Shown one piece after another: positions 25,121 through 33,473 of a stretch of DNA of 64,000 nt (position 1 is its first letter; the number at the start of each line of letters is the position of its first letter). Source of the DNA: Hansschlegelia quercus. GTDB lineage: Bacteria; Pseudomonadota; Alphaproteobacteria; Rhizobiales; Methylopilaceae. The DNA lies in contig NZ_SIUB01000005.1 in NCBI RefSeq assembly GCF_004310425.1, positions 239,464-303,463 of the forward strand. Direction: 5' to 3'. Under the pieces are notes generated by a model. That model had not been told where the DNA came from. It saw only the letters and a program-made list of their open reading frames with translations, and made no database searches. Made by a program: the position numbers and the translations under genes.

Positions 25121-27486
25121 GCGAGGAGGGGAAGGCGCAGGGCGTCGGCGCGCGGCTTCCCCGCAAGGAGGACGACCGCTTTCTGCGCGGCCGCGGCCAG
25201 TATGTCGCCGACATCAGGCTGCCCGGCATGCAGGACGTCGCCTTTGTCCGCAGCCCGTTGGCGCATGCGCGCATCAAGGCCGTCTCGATCCCCGATCATG
25301 TGCGCGACCGCGTCTTCGTGGCGGCCGATCTCGATGGCGTGAAGCCGATCCGCGCCGTGTCGGGCCTCCCCGGCTTCAAGCCGTCCGAGCAGCCGCCCCT
25401 GGCGCGCGAGAAAGTCCGGCAGGTCGGAGAACTCGTCGCCATGTGCGTCGCGCCGACCCGCGCCGAGGCGGAGGACATCGCGGCGCTCGTCGAGCTCGAT
25501 CTCGAAGAGCTGCCCGCGATCCACGACATGCGGCGCGCCCGTGACGAGACGGCGTCGCTGGTGCACGAGGAGTGGGGCGACAACGTCTTCCTGGAGACGC
25601 TGGTCGACGTCGACATCGCCTCGGCCTTCGACGCGCCGATCAAGGTCTCCCGCACGATCTCGACCGCGCGCCAGTGCATGGCGCCGATCGAGGGCCGCGG
25701 CGTGGTCGCTCACCTCGACCGCCGGCTCGACCAGCTCTGCGTCACCACCTCCTGCCAGATGCCGCACATCGTGCGCTCGGGCCTTTCCGAATGCCTCGGG
25801 CTCATGGAGGAGCGCATCCGCGTCGTCTCGCCGGATGTCGGCGGCGGCTTCGGATACAAGGGCATCCTGCTCGCAGAAGAGGTCTGTCTCGGCTGGCTTG
25901 CGCTGCGGCTTGACGCCCCCGTCCGCTGGATCGAGGACCGCCGCGAGCACCTGACGGCGAACGCGGATTGCCGCGAGCACCATTACGAGATCACCGTCTA
26001 CGCCGAGCGCGACGGGACCATCCGCGGGGTGGACTGCGAAGCGATCGTCGATAGCGGGTGTTATTCCGCTTACCCCTTCTCCGCCTGTCTCGAAGCGGCG
26101 CAGGTCGCGAGCATTCTGCCCGGGCCCTACGACTTTCCGGCCTATCGCTGCCGCACATGGTCGGTCGCGACCAACAAGCCGCCGATCCTGCCCTATCGCG
26201 GCGTGGCGCGGACAGGCGTCTGCTTCGCGATGGAGCTTGCGCTCGACGCCGTCGCGGCGGCCGCAGGGGTGACGCCGGAGCAGGTCAGGCTCAAGAACCT
26301 CGTGCGGCCCGAGCAGATGCCGTTCGACAACATCACCAGGAAGCACTTCGACAGCGGCGACTATCCGGAGGCGCTGACGCGCGCGCTGAAGATGATCGAC
26401 GTCGACGCTGTGCGCGCGCGTCAGAAGGCGGGCGAGCCGGATGGGCGGCGGATCGGCTTCGGTCTCTCGATCTATTGCGAGCAGTCCGCCCACGGCACCT
26501 CGGTCTATTCCGGCTGGGGCATTCCGATGGTTCCGGGCCACGAGCAGGCCGGCGCGCGGCTGACGCCGGACGGCGGACTTGAGCTTCGGATCGGAGCGCA
26601 TTCCCACGGCCAGAGCCTCGAGACCACGCTGCCGCAGGTCGCGCACGAGATCCTCGGCATTCCGACAGACCGCATCCGCCTCGTCCATGGCGACACGGCG
26701 ATGACGCCGTACTCCACCGGCGCCTGGGGCTCACGGATGATGGTGATGACCGGCGGAGCGGTCGCGTCCGCCTGCGAGGAGCTTGTCGAGCGCGCGGTCG
26801 CGATTGGCGCGCATCTGCTGCAGGCCGACTCTTCCGACGTCCGGTTCGAGATGGGCCGCGTCGTCGGGCCGAGCGGCGACATCCAGCTCTCCGAAATCGC
26901 ACGCGTCTGGTATCGCCGCCCGCAGGACCTACCCACCGGCGCGCATGGCGGCGGTCTCGAGGTCACCGCCGGCTACAAGCCGCAGCGTGACAGCGGGACG
27001 TTCTCCTACGCCGCCCATGCCGTCACGCTCGCGGTCGACGCCGAGATCGGCGCGGTCGAGATCCTCGACTACGTCATCGTCGAGGACGGCGGCGTGCTGG
27101 TGAACCCGATGGTCGTCGACGGCCAGATTCTCGGCGGCCTCGCGCAGGGCATCGGCACGGCGCTGCTCGAGGAGATGCCGTACGACCAGGCCGGCCAGCC
27201 GCTCGCCTCAACCCTCGGCGACTACCTGTTGCCCGGCGCGGCCGAGATCCCGGCGCCGCGGATCGACCACATGGAGACCCCGTCGCCCTATACGCGCTTC
27301 GGCGTGAAGGGCATCGGAGAGGGCGGCGCGATCGCCCCGCCGGCCGCCATCGCAAACGCCATCAACGACGCGCTGCGCCCGCTCGGCGTCGAGATGCTGG
27401 CGTCGCCCGTAACGCCGGACCGCATCGTCGAGGCGGTCCTTACCGCCCGCGCCGCCAGCCCGCGCGAACGAAGGGATGCGGCGTGA
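25117..27486 (+). CDS. Molybdenum hydroxylase large subunit (xanthine dehydrogenase family)
   Basis: 789 residues from a GTG overlapping the previous stop. Both Ald_Xan_dh_C domains are present: N-terminal RLPRKEDDRFLRGRGQYVADI, MoCo-binding VVSPDVGGGFGYKG, GAHSHGQSLETTLPQVAHE, and the catalytic Glu, E735, in GVKGIGEGGAIAPP. At the active-site loop it reads PYRGVARTGVCFAME, not the AYxCSFR loop of true form I CO dehydrogenase, so it is a heterocycle or aldehyde hydroxylase rather than CoxL. It should insert water-derived oxygen at a ring carbon. It is coupled to the FAD subunit by a GTGA overlap. The cofactor form and the insertion chaperone are not visible. Confidence 0.93.
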   Translation: MSEEGKAQGVGARLPRKEDDRFLRGRGQYVADIRLPGMQDVAFVRSPLAHARIKAVSIPDHVRDRVFVAADLDGVKPIRAVSGLPGFKPSEQPPLAREKVRQVGELVAMCVAPTRAEAEDIAALVELDLEELPAIHDMRRARDETASLVHEEWGDNVFLETLVDVDIASAFDAPIKVSRTISTARQCMAPIEGRGVVAHLDRRLDQLCVTTSCQMPHIVRSGLSECLGLMEERIRVVSPDVGGGFGYKGILLAEEVCLGWLALRLDAPVRWIEDRREHLTANADCREHHYEITVYAERDGTIRGVDCEAIVDSGCYSAYPFSACLEAAQVASILPGPYDFPAYRCRTWSVATNKPPILPYRGVARTGVCFAMELALDAVAAAAGVTPEQVRLKNLVRPEQMPFDNITRKHFDSGDYPEALTRALKMIDVDAVRARQKAGEPDGRRIGFGLSIYCEQSAHGTSVYSGWGIPMVPGHEQAGARLTPDGGLELRIGAHSHGQSLETTLPQVAHEILGIPTDRIRLVHGDTAMTPYSTGAWGSRMMVMTGGAVASACEELVERAVAIGAHLLQADSSDVRFEMGRVVGPSGDIQLSEIARVWYRRPQDLPTGAHGGGLEVTAGYKPQRDSGTFSYAAHAVTLAVDAEIGAVEILDYVIVEDGGVLVNPMVVDGQILGGLAQGIGTALLEEMPYDQAGQPLASTLGDYLLPGAAEIPAPRIDHMETPSPYTRFGVKGIGEGGAIAPPAAIANAINDALRPLGVEMLASPVTPDRIVEAVLTARAASPRERRDAA

Positions 27487-28346
27487 AGGCGGCCCGCTTC
27501 GACCTCGTTCGTCCGCGCGACTTGGCGGAAGCGCTTGACCTGCTCAGCGCGCCGTCCGGCGTGGTCAAGGTGATGGCCGGCGGCCAGTCGCTCGGTCCGA
27601 TGCTGAATTTGCGCCTCGTGGAGCCCGACCTCGTCGTCGATATCAGCGCCATCCCCGAGCTTCGCCGCTTCGAACGCGCAGGGGACACGCTCGTCATCGG
27701 CGCCGGCTGCACCCATGCCGACATCGAGGACGGCCGCGTGGCCGACGCGGGCCCCGACCTGCTCGCGCGCGTCGCCTCGGGCATCGCGTACCGCGCGGTG
27801 CGCAATCGCGGCACGGTCGGCGGCAGCCTGGCCCACGCCGATCCCGCCGCGGATTGGCCGACGGCGCTGCTGGCGCTCGGCGCGGAGATCGAACTTGCGT
27901 CGCGGGAGGGCCGCCGGCGATTGCCGCTCGGCGCGTTCCTCACCGGCGCGCTGTCCACGGCGCTTCATGCCGGCGAACTCATCCTCGCCATCCGCATTCC
28001 TCAGGTCTCGCCGAGCGCCGGCTTCGGCTACGTCAAGCATGCGCGCAAGATCGGAGAGTTCGCCCACGCGCTCGGGGCGGCGCTGGTCGACCTCGACGCC
28101 CAAGCCGGCCGCGCCGTGATGGGCGCCGTCGACCGACCGCCGATCGTGTTCGAGGACGCGGGCGTACTGTTCGGCGGCAGGATCGGGCCGGACATCGGAG
28201 CGTTCGACCGGAGCGTCGCCGACGAGGCGCTGAAAGCCGCCGGGGTCGCCAGCGAAGCGGCGCGGCACGTCCATGTCGAGATCCTCAGGCGGGCGCTGGC
28301 GCAAGCGATCGACCGCGCGCCCTCGGCCGCGAGAGCCGCGGCATGA
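27483..28346 (+). CDS. Molybdenum hydroxylase medium subunit (FAD-binding, CoxM-like)
   Basis: 287 residues from a GTG overlapping the large-subunit stop. The FAD_binding_5 domain shows FDLVRPRDLAEALDLL, then KVMAGGQSLGPMLNLRL, VIGAGCTHADIED, and RNRGTVGGSLAHADPAADWPTALLALGAEI, the second FAD loop. The CO_deh_flav_C domain follows (GFGYVKHARKIGEFAHALGAALV). It passes electrons from the 2Fe-2S clusters to an acceptor. The order large-medium-small is the reverse of the more familiar M-S-L in cox operons. The next gene overlaps by 4 bp. Confidence 0.94.
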   Translation: MKAARFDLVRPRDLAEALDLLSAPSGVVKVMAGGQSLGPMLNLRLVEPDLVVDISAIPELRRFERAGDTLVIGAGCTHADIEDGRVADAGPDLLARVASGIAYRAVRNRGTVGGSLAHADPAADWPTALLALGAEIELASREGRRRLPLGAFLTGALSTALHAGELILAIRIPQVSPSAGFGYVKHARKIGEFAHALGAALVDLDAQAGRAVMGAVDRPPIVFEDAGVLFGGRIGPDIGAFDRSVADEALKAAGVASEAARHVHVEILRRALAQAIDRAPSAARAAA

Positions 28347-29557
28347 ACGCGCCCGTCCGCACGCCCGCAGCCGTCACGGCGCTCGATCTCACCGTCAACG
28401 GGCGCGCCGTCTCCCGCGCCGTCAAGCCGCGCACCCATCTTGCGGATTTCCTGCGCGAGGATCTGAACCTCACCGGCACGCATCTCGGCTGCGAGCATGG
28501 CGTCTGCGGGGCCTGCACCGTGCTGCTGGACGGCGAGCCGGCGCGCTCCTGCCTCACCTTCGCGGCGGTCTGCTCCGGCGCCTCCGTCACGACGATCGAG
28601 GGGTTGGACGACGACGAACTGACGGCGGAGCTTCGCGCCGCCTTCACCCGCGAGCACGCGCTGCAATGCGGCTTCTGCACGCCGGGCATGCTGGTCGCGG
28701 CCCGCGATCTGGCCCTGCGCCTTCCCGAGCCCGACGAGCGGCGCATCCGCGTCGGCCTCGCCGGCAATCTCTGCCGCTGCACCGGCTATCTCGGCATCGT
28801 CCGGGCGATCCAGTCGGTGATCGCCGAGCGGCGCGGCCGCGGCGTCGCGCCGGCCGCCGGCGAACGTCCGCTTGGCTCAGTCGGCGCACATGTCGGGAGC
28901 GAGCGGGCCGCAATATCGCGCGCGGCTGACCGAACCGCCGCGGAACGTTCCTCGCCGGCGGTTGCGGTTTCGGAGTTCGTTCCGGCGCACACCTTCGAGC
29001 AGCGCTTCACGGTCGCCTTTCCGGCCGAGGACGTCTTCGCGCTGTTCGGCGACGTCCGCGCCGTCGCGGATTGCCTGCCAGGCGCGTTCGTGGAGGCGAC
29101 GCCCTCTCCGGAGCGCATCGAGGGCGGCATCCGCGTCAAGCTCGGGCCGATCGCTGCGGCATTCCGCGGCGCCGCGTCCGTCTCGCGCGACGAGGCCGAC
29201 CGCGCCGGGCGGATCCTCGGCGCGGGCGCGGACGGACGCTCCGGCGCGCAGGGCGAGATCCGGTACCGGGTGATCGATGACGCGACGCCCGGAATCTCCG
29301 AGGTGGTCCTGACCGTCGGCTACACGCTTAAGGGGCCGCTCGCCCAGTTCGGCAGGCCGGGCTTGGTGCGCGACGTTGCGGGACGCCTCACCGCTGATTT
29401 TGCGCGAAACCTCGAGGACCGCCTTGCGGGCCGCGACGTCCCGGAGGACCGCGGCTCCCAGTCCTCCGGCCTCAATCCCCTCCGCCTCGTGACCGGCCTT
29501 CTGTTCGGCCGGCTCTCGTCCTGGCTCAGGCGCGTCCGCTCGCGTTCCAGCCGCTGA
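28343..29557 (+). CDS. Fusion of 2Fe-2S small subunit (CoxS-like) with a CoxG/SRPBCC domain
   Basis: 404 residues from the ATG at 28343 (ATGA overlap). Residues 14-170 are a complete small subunit. The plant-type cluster motif is GCEHGVCGACTVLLDG with the fourth Cys in ARSCLTF; the second cluster is QCGFCTPGML plus NLCRCTGY. After a linker of about 40 residues comes a CoxG-type SRPBCC domain (about 215-355): FPAEDVFALFGDVRAVADCLPGA, GGIRVKLGPIAAAFRGAASV, then YTLKGPLAQFGRPGLVRDVAGRL. The last 30 residues are basic and hydrophobic (LVTGLLFGRLSSWLRR), possibly membrane-tethering. CoxG domains help anchor CO dehydrogenase to the membrane; normally this is a separate gene. Confidence 0.92.
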   Translation: MNAPVRTPAAVTALDLTVNGRAVSRAVKPRTHLADFLREDLNLTGTHLGCEHGVCGACTVLLDGEPARSCLTFAAVCSGASVTTIEGLDDDELTAELRAAFTREHALQCGFCTPGMLVAARDLALRLPEPDERRIRVGLAGNLCRCTGYLGIVRAIQSVIAERRGRGVAPAAGERPLGSVGAHVGSERAAISRAADRTAAERSSPAVAVSEFVPAHTFEQRFTVAFPAEDVFALFGDVRAVADCLPGAFVEATPSPERIEGGIRVKLGPIAAAFRGAASVSRDEADRAGRILGAGADGRSGAQGEIRYRVIDDATPGISEVVLTVGYTLKGPLAQFGRPGLVRDVAGRLTADFARNLEDRLAGRDVPEDRGSQSSGLNPLRLVTGLLFGRLSSWLRRVRSRSSR

Positions 29558-29572
29558 TCCTAGGAGATCGCC

Positions 29573-30727
29573 ATGCCGACCCATCGCATCGCACCGATCG
29601 CAGCCCTGGCTCTCGGCCTTCTCGCCGGCCCTGCGGCCGCCGAGGACGTCATCAAGATCGGGGTCAACGAGCCTCTGACCGGGCCGTTCGCGGCTTCGGG
29701 CTCCTACGTCGTCAACGGCGCGAAGATCGCGGCCGACGAGATCAACGCCAAGGGCGGCGTGCTCGGCAAGAAAATCCAGCTCATCATCGAAGACAACAAA
29801 TCGAACCCGACCGAGGCCGCCTCCGTCGCCGAGAAGCTGATCACAAGCGACCAGACGCCCGTCATGATGGGGGCCTGGGGGTCGAGCCTCACGCTCGCGG
29901 TCCTGCCGAAGCTCGAGGAATACGAGGTGCCGATGCTGGTCGAGACCTCCTCGTCCGGCAAGATCACGACCTCCGGCAATCCGTTCGTGTTCCGCATTTC
30001 GCCGCCTTCCGCGCTCGAGGCGGAATCCTTTGCGCCGATGGTCGACAAGCTCGGCGTGAAGAAGGTCGACTTCCTCGTCATCAACAATGACTGGGGCCGC
30101 GGCGCCGCGGCCGATTTCGGCAAGATGCTGAGGGGCAAGGGCGTCGAGGTGGGCTTGACCGAGACGATGGACGCGGGCGCGCAGGACATGAACGCCCAGC
30201 TCGCCAAGATCAAGGGCACCGACGCCGACACGCTCATGATCACGGCGGCGGTCGACCAGCTCACGCTGGTCTTCAAGCAGATGGCCGCAATGGGCGTGAA
30301 AAAGCGCGTCGTCACCACCGGCGGCTCGCAGAACCCCGACCAGATCCTCGCCCAGGCGGGCTCGGCGGCGGAGAAGACCATGCATCTCACCACCTTCCTG
30401 CCCTGGGCGCCGGACAAGACGCCGGACCCGAAGGCGACCGCCTATTTCCTCGGCGAGTGGAAGAACCGCGGCTACCCGTTCGCCGGCTCGACCGAGAGCT
30501 TCCGCGGCTATGACGGCATCCGCACCATCGCGGCCGCGATCGAGAAGGCGGGCTCCGCCGAGCCCAAGGCGATCCAGAAGGCGTTCTGGGACGTCCGCTT
30601 CACGGGCCTCAACGGCCCCATCGCGTTCACCAAGGCAGGCCCGGAGGGCAAGGAGAGCGGGCAAAGCAAGCCGGGCGTCTACCTCATCGAGATCGCCGAC
30701 GGCGCGATCGGCGAGGTCAAGCTCTAA
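29573..30727 (+). CDS. Periplasmic ligand-binding protein, Liv-type ABC importer
   Basis: 384 residues. The signal peptide is about 1-23 (IAPIAALALGLLAGPAAAED). The Peripla_BP_6 fold shows IKIGVNEPLTGPFAASGSYVVNGAKIAADEINAKGG, SNPTEAASVAEKLI, and VEVGLTETMDAGAQDMNAQLAKIK. Members of this family bind branched-chain amino acids but also amides, urea, aromatic acids and heterocycles. Position directly after the molybdenum hydroxylase (15 bp) and in one operon with it suggests the ligand is the pathway substrate or an intermediate. The ribosome-binding site AGGAGA precedes the ATG at good distance. Confidence 0.93.
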   Translation: MPTHRIAPIAALALGLLAGPAAAEDVIKIGVNEPLTGPFAASGSYVVNGAKIAADEINAKGGVLGKKIQLIIEDNKSNPTEAASVAEKLITSDQTPVMMGAWGSSLTLAVLPKLEEYEVPMLVETSSSGKITTSGNPFVFRISPPSALEAESFAPMVDKLGVKKVDFLVINNDWGRGAAADFGKMLRGKGVEVGLTETMDAGAQDMNAQLAKIKGTDADTLMITAAVDQLTLVFKQMAAMGVKKRVVTTGGSQNPDQILAQAGSAAEKTMHLTTFLPWAPDKTPDPKATAYFLGEWKNRGYPFAGSTESFRGYDGIRTIAAAIEKAGSAEPKAIQKAFWDVRFTGLNGPIAFTKAGPEGKESGQSKPGVYLIEIADGAIGEVKL

Positions 30728-30751
30728 GGAGCCGCGAACGGAGTTCCGCCC

Positions 30752-31624
30752 GTGGACCAGTTCCTCCAGCATCTCGTGAACGCCATGGTGCTCGGCGGCG
30801 CCTATGCGCTGCTCGGGATCGGCCTGACGCTGATCTTCGGCATCATGAACGTCGTGAACTTCACCCACGGCGCGCTCTACACCTTCGGCGCCTATGCGAT
30901 GTTCATCGCCTCCACAGCTCTGGGTTTGAACTTCTTCGTGGCGCTGCCCTTCGCCATCGTCGCGGGCCTCGCGCTCGGCGCGGCGATCGAGCTGACGCTG
31001 CTGAGGCCGCTCAGGGGCGCGGACATCGACACCACGATGCTGGTGATGATCGGCGCCGGGATCATTCTGCAATCCGGAACGCTCTGGGCCTTCGGCGGGG
31101 TCGCCAAGGCCATTCCGTCGCCCTTCCCAGACGCGCCGCTGACGCTCGGCTCGGTCTCGATCTCGTGGCTGAGGCTCTTCGTGCTGGTCGCAGCGGCTAC
31201 GCTCATCGCGGTCGCCTACGCGCTGATCAACGGCAGCCGGCTCGGCCGCGCGATGCGCGCCACGTTCCAGGATTCGGACGCAGCGGCCCTCATGGGGGTC
31301 AACGTCCGCTTCATCTACACCGCGACCTTCGCTCTGGGATCGAGCCTCTCGGCCGCCGCCGGAGCGCTGCTCGGCCCGGTCTACGTGGTGTTTCCGCAGA
31401 TGGGCGACCTCGCGGCGGTAAAGGCCTTCGCCATCGTCATCCTCGGCGGGCTGGGCTCGATCTCGGGCGCGACGCTCGGCGGCTTCATCCTCGCGCTCGC
31501 GGAGGAGTTCGGCGCCGGCTACGTGTCGTCCGGCTACCGCGACGCGATGGGCTTCCTGATCATCATCGCGGTGCTGCTGGCGAAGCCGACCGGCCTGTTC
31601 GCCCGCGCGGAGCGCGTCGGATGA
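30752..31624 (+). CDS. livH: Liv-type ABC importer permease (LivH family)
   Basis: 290 residues from a GTG at 30752, 24 bp after the binding-protein gene. About eight hydrophobic segments. LivH landmarks are NAMVLGGAYALLGIGLTLIFGIMNVVNFTHGALYTFGAY at the start, GSRLGRAMRATFQDSDAAALMGVN in the EAA-like cytoplasmic loop, and KAFAIVILGGLGSISGATLGG near the end. It pairs with the LivM gene, which overlaps its stop by 4 bp (ATGA). The symbol denotes the family; substrate is not proven to be branched-chain amino acids. Confidence 0.92.
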   Translation: MDQFLQHLVNAMVLGGAYALLGIGLTLIFGIMNVVNFTHGALYTFGAYAMFIASTALGLNFFVALPFAIVAGLALGAAIELTLLRPLRGADIDTTMLVMIGAGIILQSGTLWAFGGVAKAIPSPFPDAPLTLGSVSISWLRLFVLVAAATLIAVAYALINGSRLGRAMRATFQDSDAAALMGVNVRFIYTATFALGSSLSAAAGALLGPVYVVFPQMGDLAAVKAFAIVILGGLGSISGATLGGFILALAEEFGAGYVSSGYRDAMGFLIIIAVLLAKPTGLFARAERVG

Positions 31625-32658
31625 CCCGCTATCTGCCGCCGATCGTCCTCGTCCTCCTGGCGCTCGCGCCCCTCTGGCTGAAGGACCCCTATCTCCTCAA
31701 CGCGCTGATCACCGGCGGCATCTTCACGATCGGCGCGATCAGCCTGAACCTGCTGCTCGGCTATACCGGCCAGCTCAGTCTCGGCCACATCGCCTTCTTC
31801 GGCATCGGCGCTTACGCCAGCGCGCTCACGACGCTCGGCTTCGACGTCGGGCTGTTCGGCGACATCCGTATCGTTCACGCGGGCTGGCATCCCTTCGCGG
31901 GCTTGCTCGTGGCCATCCTGGTCTCGGGCGCCTGCGGTTACGTCGTCGGACGGCTCTCGTTTCGCGTCCGGGGCGCGTATTTCGTGATCGTCACGATCTG
32001 CTTCGCGGAAGTCGTGCGGCTCGTCGCCCTGAACTGGATCGAGCTGACGCAAGGGCCGCTTGCGCTGACCTCGATCCCGCAGATGAAGATCGGCTTCCCG
32101 GGCCTCGGCGAGATGACGCTGAGGACCAAGGCGCAGAACTACTACCTGATGCTCGCCGTCGCGACGCTCGCTTACGTCGTCGTTGCGCGGCTCGTGGGCT
32201 CGCGCTTCGGCCGGGCCATGCGCGGGCTGAAGGAGAACGAGCAGCTCGCCATGTCGGTCGGCGTCAACGCGACCCGCACGCTCACCGTCGCGGCCGCCAT
32301 CTCGGCCGCGATCGCGGGCGCGGCGGGCAGCCTCTACGCGCATTACTTCCGCATCATCGATCCGGACGTCTTCCTGTTCGCCTACACGGTCACGATGGTG
32401 ATCATGGTGGTGAGCGGCGGCAAAGGCGCGCTCGCCGGTCCGGTGATCGGCGGCCTGATCTTCGGGACGCTTCCCGTGGCGCTGCGGCCTTACATGGCGC
32501 CGGAAGCGCAGTGGATCGTCTACGGGGCTGTGCTGATCGCGATCCTGTTCGTCATGCCGCGCGGGATCGCGCCATATCTCGACGACTGGTTCGCCGGCCG
32601 CGCGGCCGCGCGATCGTCAGCGCCCGTCGCCAAGCCGCAGCTCGAGGGCCAGTCATGA
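31621..32658 (+). CDS. livM: Liv-type ABC importer permease (LivM family)
   Basis: 345 residues from the ATG overlapping the livH stop. Around nine hydrophobic segments. LivM landmarks are SLNLLLGYTGQLSLGHIAFFGIGAYASA, RGAYFVIVTICFAEVVRLVALNWIELTQGPLALT and GSRFGRAMRGLKENEQLAMSVGVN. A Pro/Ala/Arg-rich tail closes the protein. It forms the translocation path with LivH. The livG start overlaps its stop (ATGA). Confidence 0.92.
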   Translation: MTRYLPPIVLVLLALAPLWLKDPYLLNALITGGIFTIGAISLNLLLGYTGQLSLGHIAFFGIGAYASALTTLGFDVGLFGDIRIVHAGWHPFAGLLVAILVSGACGYVVGRLSFRVRGAYFVIVTICFAEVVRLVALNWIELTQGPLALTSIPQMKIGFPGLGEMTLRTKAQNYYLMLAVATLAYVVVARLVGSRFGRAMRGLKENEQLAMSVGVNATRTLTVAAAISAAIAGAAGSLYAHYFRIIDPDVFLFAYTVTMVIMVVSGGKGALAGPVIGGLIFGTLPVALRPYMAPEAQWIVYGAVLIAILFVMPRGIAPYLDDWFAGRAAARSSAPVAKPQLEGQS

Positions 32659-33473
32659 GCGCGGTCGCCGATGCGCCGATCCTCTCCGTCGATCATGTCG
32701 GCGTGCGGTTCGGTGGGCTGGTGGCGATCTCCGACCTGCACTTCGACGTGCGCGAGGGCGAGATCCTCAGCCTCATCGGCCCGAATGGGGCAGGCAAGAC
32801 CACTGCGTTCAACGTCGTCACGGGCTTCCTCAAGCCGACCCAGGGCGAGGTCCGCTTTCGCGGGGCGAACCTTGCGGGGCTCTCGCCCAACCGCATCAAC
32901 CGGCTCGGCCTCGCCCGCACGTTCCAGCGCACCAGCGTGTTTCCGAACGACACGGTGACCGACAACGTCCTGATCGGCCTGCATCGCGAGGACGCCGGCG
33001 CGAGCCTCTTGGATGCGATCTTCAACCTTCCGCGCGAGCGCGCGGGCGAGGTCGCGCGGCGCGAGAAGGCCAGGGGGTTGATCGATTGGGTCGGCCTGTC
33101 TTCGCGCGCGAACGAACGCGCCGGCTCGCTCTCCTATGGCGAGCAAAGGCTGGTCGGCGTCGCGCTCGCGCTCGCCACCGAGCCGACCATGCTGCTGCTC
33201 GACGAGCCGGTCTCGGGCATGAACGCCTCCGAGACCCAGAACTTCATGCGGTTGATCCGCTCGGTGCGGGACCGGGGCGTGACGATCCTGCTCGTCGAGC
33301 ACGACATGCCGATGGTGATGGCGGTCTCCGACCGGATCGTGGCGCTCAATCACGGCAAGCTGATCGCCGACGGGACGCCCGATCAGATCCGCGCCGACCC
33401 GGCCGTGATCGAGGCGTATCTCGGCAAGAGCGCCGCCGCCCGCGAGGCCGGACGGGAGGCGGCCCATGCTTGA
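32655..33473 (+). CDS. livG: Liv-type ABC importer ATPase (LivG family)
   Basis: 272 residues from the ATG overlapping the livM stop. Walker A is GPNGAGKTT, the signature is LSYGEQR, Walker B is MLLLDEPVSGMN and the switch His is in LVEHDMPMVM. The long insert between Walker A and the signature (LIGLHREDAGASLLDAIFNLPRER) is characteristic of LivG. C-terminal DQIRADPAVIEAYLGKSA is typical. It partners LivF, whose gene overlaps its 3' end by 8 bp. Confidence 0.94.
   Translation: MSAVADAPILSVDHVGVRFGGLVAISDLHFDVREGEILSLIGPNGAGKTTAFNVVTGFLKPTQGEVRFRGANLAGLSPNRINRLGLARTFQRTSVFPNDTVTDNVLIGLHREDAGASLLDAIFNLPRERAGEVARREKARGLIDWVGLSSRANERAGSLSYGEQRLVGVALALATEPTMLLLDEPVSGMNASETQNFMRLIRSVRDRGVTILLVEHDMPMVMAVSDRIVALNHGKLIADGTPDQIRADPAVIEAYLGKSAAAREAGREAAHA

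Noticed and set aside
25117..29557. Aerobic CO dehydrogenase (coxMSL)
   Set aside because: The large subunit lacks the AYxCSFR loop of form I enzymes, gene order is L-M-S, and the context is heterocycle catabolism rather than CO use.
28877..31072. A 731-residue minus-strand open frame across the hydroxylase small subunit and binding-protein genes
   Set aside because: Antisense to two strongly supported genes, low-complexity translation, no ribosome-binding site or homology.
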